A DNA stretch of 6,555 nt, from assembly GCA_030917725.1 (NCBI GenBank), contig JAUPUE010000005.1, positions 1 through 6,555 of the forward strand. Direction: 5' to 3'. The position numbers and the translations under genes were made by a program. The stretch's first letter is position 1; the number at the start of each line of letters is the position of its first letter. This DNA comes from Patescibacteria group bacterium. GTDB taxonomy: Bacteria; Patescibacteriota; Minisyncoccia; Phycocordibacterales; EsbW-18. The notes under the pieces are model-generated. The model worked only from the letters and a program-made list of their open reading frames with translations, was not told the DNA's origin and did no database searches. Below are positions 1-5,514 of the stretch, piece by piece.

Positions 1-17
1 GCCCGCCCGAATTTCGC

Positions 18-76
18 CAAAACAAAAAGAGGAGCAAGCGGAGGATTCCTCCCCAGACCCCTCCTCCTCCGCTTGC
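18..76 (-). terminator. Distal intrinsic terminator of the lemA-htpX-GGDEF operon
   Basis: A perfect 12-bp stem is formed by 34-45 and 65-76, with a 19-nt loop. Read on the minus strand it is followed, after about four bases, by a T-rich run (TTTTTGTTTT, 18-27). No T run follows it on the plus strand, so it terminates minus-strand transcription. It is the second of two tandem terminators. Its loop shares the string CCCCAGA (51-57, plus strand) with the loop of the proximal one. Confidence 0.85.
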
Positions 77-88
77 GACATCCGAATT

Positions 89-157
89 GAGAAAAAAAGA
101 ATCAGCCGAAGTTTTGCGGAATCCTTTCCCCAGAAAATTGTTTCCGCAAAACTTCGT
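89..157 (-). terminator. Proximal intrinsic terminator after the last gene of the operon
   Basis: Positions 107-121 pair with 142-156 in a perfect 15-bp stem around a 20-nt loop. On the minus strand the stem is followed within about ten bases by a run of seven T (about 90-98). It lies about 80 nt after the stop of the small membrane-protein gene. Together with the hairpin at 34-76 it forms a double terminator. The rest of the 236-nt stretch before the gene (1-17 and 158-236) shows nothing recognisable. Confidence 0.85.
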
Positions 158-236
158 CCGCATTGTTTCAGATTTCTTCATCAGGATTGCTTTCAAAAAA
201 GGTTCGAATTTTGTACAATGAATACCGCCAAAATAG

Positions 237-617
237 TTATTCGCTTCGCCTCTTATACGCCATCCACCCAAGCACACTACCGCCGATGGCGAAGATAAGG
301 GTTGTAATAAGAATCCAGACAACGCCCTCTCTGCTCACGAGTGGAAAGATGACCTGTTCGAAGAGCGCGAAACCGAACATGCCAAACACCACATCAAGCA
401 CAAGGTTCTCGGTCTCTTCTTCAACACGGCCAATCTTCTCGCCTATCTCCCATGCAACAAGAAGCCCGAGCGCGATGAGATATGCATGAGCAGTGTCCAA
501 CGACAGAAGTTCAAGCACGCAGGCAATCGCGATTCCCGAAGCAAAATGCACGATCATCCAGTGGTCCCACACTCTCCCCTCTTTCCACGACCATGAGACA
601 AATGGAATCCTGCTCAT
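237..617 (-). CDS. Small integral membrane protein, four predicted helices
   Basis: This is a 126-residue protein of unknown function. Hydrophobic segments are seen at about residues 18-40, 44-60, 70-92 and 97-119, with a short basic C-terminus (KRRSE). Conserved-looking polar residues sit within or beside the helices: DHW..H at 18-24, a WEIGE motif near 56, and E..N...D...G..G in the third helix. This layout recalls small four-helix families such as the YjdF/DUF2238 or VanZ-like groups, but that is a weak resemblance and no family is assigned. The start codon ATG overlaps the TGA stop of the upstream GGDEF gene (ATGA, 614-617). The two are therefore probably translationally coupled, and the protein could act with the cyclase. 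It is the last gene of the operon and is followed by two terminators. Confidence 0.8.
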   Translation of the reverse strand: MSRIPFVSWSWKEGRVWDHWMIVHFASGIAIACVLELLSLDTAHAYLIALGLLVAWEIGEKIGRVEEETENLVLDVVFGMFGFALFEQVIFPLVSREGVVWILITTLIFAIGGSVLGWMAYKRRSE

Positions 618-1360
618 GCGAGTTCGCTATATTTCACGACGGTATCCTTGCCACGCTTCGTCTTTGCTTCATACATTGCTTTGTCGGCATATTCGATGAG
701 CTCGGTAAGCGTCTGCGCCTTGGAATGATGGAGTGATGCGACGCCGATGCTTGCGGTCATTTTTCGCTCTGTGTCCTTAGAGATAGTCACTTTTTGTGTA
801 ATCTGCTTTCTGATCTTCTCAGCTTTTGCGTAAGCATCACCTTCGGTCGCACCGAGAAGCCCGATGACAAACTCTTCACCACCGAGACGACCGACGGCAT
901 CGATACCACGCGCGTTGTCTTGCAATACTTGTGCAATTGCCTTGAGCACACGGTCGCCTTCGTCATGACCGTATGTATCGTTGACGCTCTTGAAGTTGTC
1001 GGCGTCAATAAAAATGACAGAGAAGTCAGCAATGACGACACCTTTACGCATCTCGGGATGTTCTTGCGCAAAGAGAGCCTCCTTGAAAAAGGCACCCATC
1101 TCATCAGCAATACCCCGACGGTTCATAAGACCCGTGAGCTCATCGACATAGACGAGCTTTTTGAGACGTTCGATTTCTTGCTGCATCTCGGCGAGAGCCT
1201 CCTTGTCTTCAGCGTCTTCAAAAACAATCTCTGCTTCCTGCATCACCTCGCGGACGCGGCCTGATTCATCAAACGTATCGCGTTCACCAAAGACAAGCTT
1301 CGTGATGTGACGAAGTGCTGTGCGAAGATCTACTCCAGATAAAGGCCTTTCGGGGCTCAT
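614..1360 (-). CDS. GGDEF-domain diguanylate cyclase
   Basis: This is a 248-residue soluble protein expected to make cyclic di-GMP from two GTP. The GGDEF domain spans about residues 70-245. It shows DELTGLMNRR (73-82), the metal and nucleotide region FIDADNFKSVND (117-128, with D119), the active-site GGEEF (160-164), TASIGVA (202-208) and ADKAMYEAK (225-233). An inhibitory I-site RxxD (R151-D154) stands five residues before GGEEF, the spacing known from PleD, so product inhibition is likely. The first 70 residues contain no recognisable sensor or membrane segment; residues 40-70 look like a charged coiled-coil linker that could promote dimerisation. The catalytic residues look intact. The gene starts 2 nt after the htpX stop with no clear Shine-Dalgarno sequence, and its end overlaps the next gene by 4 nt. 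The activating signal cannot be read from the sequence. Confidence 0.95.
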   Translation of the reverse strand: MSPERPLSGVDLRTALRHITKLVFGERDTFDESGRVREVMQEAEIVFEDAEDKEALAEMQQEIERLKKLVYVDELTGLMNRRGIADEMGAFFKEALFAQEHPEMRKGVVIADFSVIFIDADNFKSVNDTYGHDEGDRVLKAIAQVLQDNARGIDAVGRLGGEEFVIGLLGATEGDAYAKAEKIRKQITQKVTISKDTERKMTASIGVASLHHSKAQTLTELIEYADKAMYEAKTKRGKDTVVKYSELA

Positions 1361-1362
1361 AC

Positions 1363-2268
1363 TTATTTCGATGATACCACGTCACCCCGCAACACTGCGA
1401 TACGTTCTGCTGCGGGAGGGTGCGTCATAAAGAGCTTGGTGAAGAAGCCGGTTTTCGCCTTATCGGAACCAAAAGGATTGCTGATGAAAAGATGCGCCGT
1501 GGCGTTGTTGGCATGTTTAAGTGGCGCGCCATATGCACTTATCTTCTCAAGCGCAGATGCCAAGCCTTCAGGATAGCGGGTGAGCAAGGCACCTGAGGCA
1601 TCAGCGAGAAATTCACGCTTGCGAGATATTGCGAGTTGGATAACCGTCGCAGCTATCGGAGACAAAATGGCAAGAACGAAGCCAATAAGGACGATTGCTC
1701 CGCCCGCCTTACTATCACTATCCCGTCCACCATGAATTGACATGCGCAAAAAGAAATCTGAGACAAGTGCGATGGTGCCTGCGAGAACCACAATGACGGT
1801 CGAAAGAAGAATGTCGTCGTTGCCAATGTGTGAAAGCTCGTGTGCAATAACGCCCTCGAGCTCAGTGCGGTCGAGACGTTCGAGAAGCCCTGTAGTAACA
1901 GCTACGGCAGCGTGCTTCTCGTTGCGACCAGTCGCAAAAGCATTCGGTGCCGGATCGTTAATCACATAGAGCTTCGGCATCGGAAGACCGGCTGCAATCG
2001 AGAGATTCTCGGTGACCGTATAGAGATCAAAATATTGCTCACGTGTTGCAGGTTTTGCATGTGAGACCGCAAGCGCGATTTTGTCGGAGAACCAATATCC
2101 CGAAATGTTCATGACGACACTCACGATGACCGCGATGACCAAGATACCCGGCTCGTTGTAGACCGCGCCAAAGAACCAGCCGAGCGCTATGAGCACGACC
2201 AAGAAGACGGTCATGAGCGTCCACGTCTTGAGCTTGTTCGATGTCTGATGTGTGTAGAGGGAGGTCAT
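1363..2268 (-). CDS. htpX: HtpX-type membrane zinc metalloprotease (peptidase M48)
   Basis: This is a 301-residue protein, close to the usual HtpX length. HtpX degrades damaged or misassembled membrane proteins with its active site on the cytosolic side. Two N-terminal membrane segments (about 15-35 and 39-60) precede the catalytic part. The zinc motif HELSH is at 143-147. The third zinc ligand is probably E219, in the RKREFLAD stretch (216-223) typical of M48B. Two further hydrophobic segments (about 154-176 and 188-212) lie between them. The conserved NAFATGR stretch (109-115) is present. Genes of the LemA family and small membrane proteins lie upstream in the same operon, as is common for M48 proteases. 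The ATG at 2268 follows a palindromic spacer, and no Shine-Dalgarno sequence is visible. Confidence 0.96.
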   Translation of the reverse strand: MTSLYTHQTSNKLKTWTLMTVFLVVLIALGWFFGAVYNEPGILVIAVIVSVVMNISGYWFSDKIALAVSHAKPATREQYFDLYTVTENLSIAAGLPMPKLYVINDPAPNAFATGRNEKHAAVAVTTGLLERLDRTELEGVIAHELSHIGNDDILLSTVIVVLAGTIALVSDFFLRMSIHGGRDSDSKAGGAIVLIGFVLAILSPIAATVIQLAISRKREFLADASGALLTRYPEGLASALEKISAYGAPLKHANNATAHLFISNPFGSDKAKTGFFTKLFMTHPPAAERIAVLRGDVVSSK

Positions 2269-2338
2269 TGAAGCTTTTAGCGATTGGCGACTAGCTTTTA
2301 GATTAGAATCGGCCTAATCGCTAATCGCTCGTCGCTTT
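2269..2338 (-). repeat. Imperfect palindrome filling the gap before htpX
   Basis: The whole 70-nt gap consists of variants of one word, AGCGATT / AATCGCT. Perfect inverted pairs are 2277-2285 with 2316-2324 (9 bp), 2301-2306 with 2314-2319 (6 bp) and 2287-2291 with 2331-2335 (5 bp). AATCGCT is repeated in tandem at 2316-2329, so the structure can pair in more than one register. No T run follows, so it does not look like a terminator. It may affect mRNA stability or processing in the operon. Confidence 0.75.
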
Positions 2339-2518
2339 CTAATGCGGTTCATTCATCAACGCATCAACCTGTGCCTGCGCCGAGGCGCTGTCGATCGCAA
2401 TCTGTTGAATGCCGCGGTAGATAGTCTTGGTGACCGAGAACAGCATGAAGCCCGCAAAGAGCACGACGAACCACATCTTGTTGATATGTGCGACGTTGTG
2501 TACAGCGAGCGCTGTCAT
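2339..2518 (-). CDS. 59-residue single-pass membrane protein between lemA and htpX
   Basis: This is a small protein of unknown function. A hydrophobic segment at about residues 15-32 (MWFVVLFAGFMLFSV) is followed by a basic turn (KTIYR) and a soluble tail ending ALMNEPH, so a single membrane helix is likely. The ATG at 2518 was chosen. An upstream in-frame TTG at 2536 would add six residues, but it lies inside the palindromic spacer that separates the gene from lemA. No Shine-Dalgarno sequence is visible at either start. Its place between lemA and htpX suggests a role with these membrane quality-control proteins, but that is inference from position only. Confidence 0.7.
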   Translation of the reverse strand: MTALAVHNVAHINKMWFVVLFAGFMLFSVTKTIYRGIQQIAIDSASAQAQVDALMNEPH

Positions 2519-2575
2519 AGTTAGAGCAATTGGCAATTAGCAATTGGTAATGAATTGCTCATTGCTTATTGCTAA
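2519..2575 (-). repeat. Imperfect palindrome at the 3' end of lemA
   Basis: The 53-nt gap is built from the words CAATT and ATTGC. A perfect 8-bp pair (2537-2544 with 2568-2575) overlaps the lemA stop codon. Inside it 2549-2553 pairs with 2559-2563 around a 5-nt loop, and some pairs between them can also form. There is no following T run, so it is unlikely to be a full terminator. It may be a stability or processing hairpin within the operon. Confidence 0.7.
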
Positions 2576-3135
2576 AAGCTTACCTTGACCGGCTCCTTCT
2601 CTGCAGAACCTTCATCGAGATCAAAGTACTCACGTGTACCGAAGTGGAACATGTTCGCAATGAGGTTGCTTGGGAATGTTGCAATCATGATGTTCAAGTC
2701 GCGAACATTCGTGTTGTAGAAGCGGCGTGCTGCCTGGATCTTGTTCTCGGTGTCAGACAATTCGCGCTGGAGTTCAAGAAAGTTCTGATTCGCCTTGAGG
2801 TCTGGGTATGCCTCTGCAATGGCAAAGACCGATTTGAGGGCTCCCGTGAGCATGTTCTCGGCTGCTGCATGTGCTGCAACGTTGCTGCTTCCTGCGCCAA
2901 GCGCTGCTGCACGTGCCTTGGTCACATTTTCAAAAGCTTCACGTTCGTGTGTTGCGTAACCCTTTACTGTCTCAACGAGATTCGGAATGAGGTCGTATCG
3001 GCGCTTGAGCTGAACATCGATGTCTGCCCATGCTTCTGTTGCACGAGCTACAAGTGAAACGAATCGGTTGTATGCGTAGATACCCCAGATGATAAAGAGA
3101 GCGAGAATTGCGAGGAAAATATAGAGGATGGTCAT
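2572..3135 (-). CDS. lemA: LemA family membrane protein
   Basis: This is a 187-residue protein, the usual length of the family. One N-terminal membrane segment (about residues 3-22) is followed by YNRFVSL (22-28) and a long helical domain. Family signatures are LKRRYDLIPNLVETVKGYA (43-61), YPDLKANQNFLELQREL (110-126), ENKIQAARRFYN (130-141) and FPSNLIA (154-160). The molecular function of LemA is not settled. It is often encoded beside M48 proteases or TPM-domain proteins, and here it leads an operon with htpX. No Shine-Dalgarno sequence precedes the ATG at 3135. The AT-rich 38 nt before the start follow a large palindrome in the leader. The gene is probably transcribed from the extended -10 promoter at 3271-3279. 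Confidence 0.95.
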   Translation of the reverse strand: MTILYIFLAILALFIIWGIYAYNRFVSLVARATEAWADIDVQLKRRYDLIPNLVETVKGYATHEREAFENVTKARAAALGAGSSNVAAHAAAENMLTGALKSVFAIAEAYPDLKANQNFLELQRELSDTENKIQAARRFYNTNVRDLNIMIATFPSNLIANMFHFGTREYFDLDEGSAEKEPVKVSF

Positions 3136-3155
3136 AGTCTTGTTAATTATATTTA

Positions 3156-3563
3156 TTAGATAACTTGAACGGAGCAGTCCACCCTTTCTGCAGACCGAGG
3201 ACTGTTTGAGGAGAGCTCTGCTCGACGAGTTCCGCAGGGGAGCAAGAAAGGGTGGCTGCGGAGTGACTTAATTATACCAAAAAAGAAAAGACCCCGCTGG
3301 TAGCGCGGGGCCTCGTCGACGAAAGAGCTGCTGGTGGGATAGTCCGCCGGGACCGGCTCGTGCACGTCACGCCAGATGGTGTAACAGCACGAACCAAGGA
3401 ACGCGGTGAGCATGATGATCCCGAGGGCCCAGCAAAAACGGTTGAGCTGGCGCTTGATTCGGCCAGCTCGCTCCTCGTCGGTCATCGACTTGCTGCTGGG
3501 AACCTTCCACCCCGCCACGATGGCAAGAAGGAAGGCTCCACACAGAATCCATTGGGTCAACAC
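3156..3563 (-). CDS. Small membrane-protein ORF that runs through a terminator and promoter
   Basis: This is an unrecognised protein of up to 135 residues. The GTG start at 3563 is chosen because a perfect Shine-Dalgarno sequence (AAGGAGGT, 3569-3576) lies 5 nt upstream. Two membrane segments are seen (about residues 2-19 and 44-62), joined by a charged loop (EERAGRIKRQLNR) and followed by a soluble tail. The frame has no stop before the intrinsic terminator that begins near residue 85. It continues through the T run, the lemA promoter and the palindromic leader to a TAA at 3156. Residues after about 85 are therefore unlikely to be selected protein sequence. Either the original C-terminus was lost, a frameshift or sequencing error hides the stop, or the transcript ends without a stop codon. 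The gene lies 22 nt after the 51-residue ORF and probably shares its transcript. The first 84 residues look real; the 3' end does not. Confidence 0.55.
   Translation of the reverse strand: MLTQWILCGAFLLAIVAGWKVPSSKSMTDEERAGRIKRQLNRFCWALGIIMLTAFLGSCCYTIWRDVHEPVPADYPTSSSFVDEAPRYQRGLFFFGIIKSLRSHPFLLPCGTRRAELSSNSPRSAERVDCSVQVI
3174..3259 (-). other. Large palindromic element in the lemA leader
   Basis: Positions 3174-3191 pair with 3242-3259. The stem consists of 4 bp (GCAG/CTGC), one bulged base, 11 perfect bp (3179-3189 with 3245-3255), another bulge and 2 bp. The 50-nt interior can form small hairpins, such as GAGC/GCTC. The element lies just downstream of the lemA promoter, so it would be transcribed as most of the 5' untranslated leader. 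It could be a regulatory RNA structure or a small palindromic repeat. It is not identified as any known riboswitch. Confidence 0.65.
3271..3279 (-). promoter_or_regulatory. Extended -10 promoter of the lemA operon
   Basis: The minus strand reads TGGTATAAT, a perfect extended -10 element (TGn plus TATAAT). No good -35 is present, because that position is occupied by the terminator of the upstream ORF; extended -10 promoters can work without one. Transcription would start near 3264-3265 and give a leader of about 130 nt before the lemA ATG. The direct succession of terminator and promoter indicates a new transcription unit. Confidence 0.7.
3280..3310 (-). terminator. Intrinsic terminator of the small membrane-protein cassette
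   Basis: Positions 3292-3297 (CCCCGC) pair with 3305-3310 (GCGGGG) around a 7-nt loop. On the minus strand the T-rich run TCTTTTCTTTTTT follows immediately. The stem is GC only, which makes this a strong terminator. It lies inside the open frame of the upstream ORF, which has no stop codon before it. Confidence 0.88.
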
Positions 3564-3568
3564 GGTAG

Positions 3569-3576
3569 ACCTCCTT
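3569..3576 (-). promoter_or_regulatory. Perfect Shine-Dalgarno sequence before the GTG-start ORF
   Basis: The minus strand reads AAGGAGGT, fully complementary to the usual 16S rRNA 3' end, 5 nt before the GTG at 3563. It decides the start of this ORF. It contrasts with lemA, htpX, groEL and the other neighbours, which have no clear Shine-Dalgarno sequence. Confidence 0.85.
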
Positions 3577-3585
3577 CGGTCGTGG

Positions 3586-3741
3586 TTAACGGTTGCAGGC
3601 CCATCCCATGATGAGGCCCATCGAGGCGACGAACAGAAGCACTCTGAACTTCAACTTCTCTGCCTCCTGAACCTGGACCTTCTCAGGGCCAGTCAACCAG
3701 AAACCTTCCTCGTATCGCATCGTGCGGCGTTTCCAATTCAT
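3586..3741 (-). CDS. 51-residue single-pass membrane protein
   Basis: This is a short ORF of unknown function, from ATG at 3741 to TAA at 3586. It starts MNWKRRTMRYEEGFWLTG and has a charged middle (QEAEKLKFR, about 25-33). One hydrophobic segment follows at about residues 34-48, and the protein ends WACNR. Support for a real gene comes from the purine-rich Shine-Dalgarno sequence GGGAGGGAAG (3746-3755) just upstream, a candidate promoter above that, and tight spacing (22 nt) to a second small membrane-protein ORF with a perfect Shine-Dalgarno sequence. Both lie between two intrinsic terminators and form their own transcription unit. The protein is rich in W, R, K and M, and no family is recognised. 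Confidence 0.65.
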   Translation of the reverse strand: MNWKRRTMRYEEGFWLTGPEKVQVQEAEKLKFRVLLFVASMGLIMGWACNR

Positions 3742-3745
3742 ATAT

Positions 3746-3755
3746 CTTCCCTCCC
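3746..3755 (-). promoter_or_regulatory. Shine-Dalgarno sequence of the 51-residue ORF
   Basis: The minus strand reads GGGAGGGAAG, with the GGAGG core (3750-3754) 8 nt before the ATG at 3741. It is the main sign that this very short ORF is translated. Confidence 0.7.
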
Positions 3756-3765
3756 TCTGTCCAAT

Positions 3766-3794
3766 ACCATACCATACTTAGCGATAAAAAGCAA
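3766..3794 (-). promoter_or_regulatory. Candidate promoter of the small membrane-protein cassette
   Basis: On the minus strand TTGCTT (3789-3794) is followed after 17 bp by TATGGT (3766-3771), preceded by TG at the extended -10 position. A second TATGGT overlaps one repeat upstream (3771-3776). The matches to consensus are partial (3/6 and 4/6), and the -35 lies within the T run of the groEL terminator. Its position, just after a terminator and just before the Shine-Dalgarno sequence, is what supports it. Confidence 0.4.
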
Positions 3795-3824
3795 ACCCCT
3801 CCTTCGCATAAAGCTCCGGAGGGT
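3786..3824 (-). terminator. Intrinsic terminator after groEL
   Basis: Positions 3797-3802 (CCCTCC) pair with 3818-3823 (GGAGGG) around a 15-nt loop. On the minus strand GTTTGCTTTTT follows. The stem is short and the T run is interrupted, so efficiency may be moderate. It lies 55 nt after the groEL stop and separates the chaperonin operon from the small cassette. Confidence 0.65.
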
Positions 3825-3854
3825 GTCTGCCCAAATCCTATTTATGAATCCTGA

Positions 3855-3878
3855 CCTACGAAGCCTTGGCGAAGTGGG
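3855..3878 (-). repeat. 24-nt palindromic repeat, copy 1, directly after the groEL stop
   Basis: This element matches the copy at 5991-6014 in 21 of 24 positions, with the shared core ACGAAGCCTT then GCGAAGT. It begins at the base immediately after the groEL TAA on the minus strand. Its ends are partly complementary (CCTAC with GTGGG, imperfect). It looks like a short dispersed repeat of the REP type. Confidence 0.7.
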
Positions 3879-5504
3879 TTAATACTCTCCCCCGTGCTGA
3901 TGTGGAGCTGTTGGAGCATCCTCTTTGGGTTCATCGGCAATCGCCACTTCGGTTGTGATGAGCATTGCTGCTGCTGAAACCGCATTTTGAACCGCCGTGC
4001 GCGTCACCTTAACCGGATCAACGATACCCGCTGCGAGCATATCTTCGACAATGGTGTCAGTACCGGCATCGTATCCCGAGTTCTTGCCACCTGCCTTTAC
4101 GCGGTCGACGATGACCAAACCATCGTCCTTGCCGGCGTTCTTGGCAATCTGCTGAAGTGGCGACTCGAGCGACTTGATGACAATAGCGTAGCCGATGCTC
4201 TCTGCATCAGTTGAGACTTTGGAGCTCGCGAGCTTTGCTGCAACTTTGACCAATGCACTACCACCACCAGGAACGATTCCCTCTTCGATGGCAGCTTTTG
4301 TCGCATTCACTGCATCTTCGATCTTGAGCTTGAGGTATTTCATTTCGGTCTCGGTGGCTGCACCAACGCGAATCACCGCAACACCACCCGAGAGCTTGCC
4401 AATGCGTTCTTGGATCTTTTCTTTTTCATACTTTCCTTTGGTGTTCTCGAGTTGCGTCTTGAGTTGCTTCACACGCTCATCAATTGCAGCCTTTGCACCC
4501 TTACCACCAACAATCACCGTGCTGTCTTTTGTTGATACGACACGGCGCGCCTTACCAAGCATTGCGACCGTCGCGCTTTCGAGCTTAATTCCTGTCTCTT
4601 CCGAAACAACCGTCGCACCGACAGTGACAGCGATATCAGCGAGCATCTCTTTCTTCTTATCACCATAACCGGGAGCCTTTACGCCGAGCACTGAGAATCC
4701 GCCACGAAGTTTGTTGAGAACGAATGTCGTGAGCGCTTCGCCGTCGATATCATCAGCAATGATGACGAGCTCTTTGGTTCCGGTCTCTGCCAATCCTTCC
4801 AAGAGTGGAAGGATGTCTTTGACCGTTGAAACTTTTTTGTCGGTGATGAGAACCGACACATCGCGGTATTCCGCTTCCATGCGCTCGCTGTTGGTCACCA
4901 TGTATGCCGACACGTATCCTTTGTCGATTTCGAGACCTTCGACGATTTCTGTTTCGACACCAAACGTTTGCGATTCTTCGACGGTAACAACGCCATCCTT
5001 ACCAACAGTTTCAATTGTCTCAGCAATTGTTGTGCCGAGTTCTTCTGATTCTGCGGAGATGGTTGCCACCTGCTTCACTTCTTCTTTGTTCTTCACTGGC
5101 TTAGCGATATCACGAAGTGCTGAAACAACATCAGCTGATGCTTTTTCCATACCACGGCGAACACCCATGGCGTTCATACCCATGGTGGTGTGACGCAATC
5201 CTTCGTTCACAAGAGCCTGCACAAGAATCGTTGCGGTTGTCGTACCGTCACCGGCGATGTCATTGGTCTTTCCTGCCACTTCTTTGACGATTGATGCACC
5301 CATGTTTTCGAACTTGTCTTTGAGTTCGATTTCTTTGGCGATGGAGACACCGTCGTTGGTGATGGTTGGAGCGCCGTAGCCCTTTTCGAGCACCGCATTG
5401 CGTCCGCGCGGACCGATAGTAACCTTTACTGCATTCGCGACCTTGTCGATGCCACGCTGGAGCGCTTCACGTGCTTGTCGGTCAAATAGTATTTGTTTAG
5501 ACAT
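3879..5504 (-). CDS. groEL: Chaperonin GroEL (Hsp60)
   Basis: This 541-residue protein is the large subunit of the double-ring ATP-driven chaperonin, which encloses non-native proteins under the GroES lid. The start at 5504 (MSKQILFDRQAREAL) fits the family. The open frame extends 10 codons further into the palindromic spacer, but those residues are not GroEL-like. Nucleotide-binding and catalytic parts are intact: GPRGRN (31-36), TNDGVSIAKEI (49-59, with D51), GDGTTTAT (85-92, with D86) and the IEDAVNATKAAIEEG stretch that carries the equivalent of the hydrolytic Asp398 of E. coli. The C-terminus ends HQHGGEY in place of the usual GGM repeat tail. The gene follows groES after a 144-nt palindromic gap, with no clear Shine-Dalgarno sequence. 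A terminator lies 55 nt after its end. Confidence 0.98.
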   Translation of the reverse strand: MSKQILFDRQAREALQRGIDKVANAVKVTIGPRGRNAVLEKGYGAPTITNDGVSIAKEIELKDKFENMGASIVKEVAGKTNDIAGDGTTTATILVQALVNEGLRHTTMGMNAMGVRRGMEKASADVVSALRDIAKPVKNKEEVKQVATISAESEELGTTIAETIETVGKDGVVTVEESQTFGVETEIVEGLEIDKGYVSAYMVTNSERMEAEYRDVSVLITDKKVSTVKDILPLLEGLAETGTKELVIIADDIDGEALTTFVLNKLRGGFSVLGVKAPGYGDKKKEMLADIAVTVGATVVSEETGIKLESATVAMLGKARRVVSTKDSTVIVGGKGAKAAIDERVKQLKTQLENTKGKYEKEKIQERIGKLSGGVAVIRVGAATETEMKYLKLKIEDAVNATKAAIEEGIVPGGGSALVKVAAKLASSKVSTDAESIGYAIVIKSLESPLQQIAKNAGKDDGLVIVDRVKAGGKNSGYDAGTDTIVEDMLAAGIVDPVKVTRTAVQNAVSAAAMLITTEVAIADEPKEDAPTAPHQHGGEY

Positions 5505-5514
5505 AGTGTTTATT

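Noticed and set aside
163..736. Plus-strand open frames of 68-108 residues
   Set aside because: They lie opposite the membrane-protein and GGDEF genes, have low-complexity Ser/Arg-rich translations and lack Shine-Dalgarno sequences. They are shadows of minus-strand codons.
2269..2338. CRISPR-like or tandem-repeat array
   Set aside because: The repeated words are only 7-9 nt, stand in both orientations and have no regular spacers, so the stretch is a palindrome and not an array.
3171..3189. T-box-like string AAAGGGTGGAC on the minus strand in the lemA leader
   Set aside because: The following ACCGCG part of the T-box is missing, the leader is too short for a Stem I with specifier, and the downstream genes are not amino-acid or tRNA-ligase genes. 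The bases are explained by the palindrome arm.
3406..3882. Plus-strand 158-residue frame across the small cassette
   Set aside because: It runs over a terminator, a Shine-Dalgarno sequence and the end of groEL, all on the minus strand, and shows no domain. The minus-strand ORFs have much better start signals.
4195..5193. Long plus-strand open frames opposite groEL (157 and 160 residues)
   Set aside because: They are antisense to a clear, intact groEL, have Ser/Thr-rich translations and match no family.
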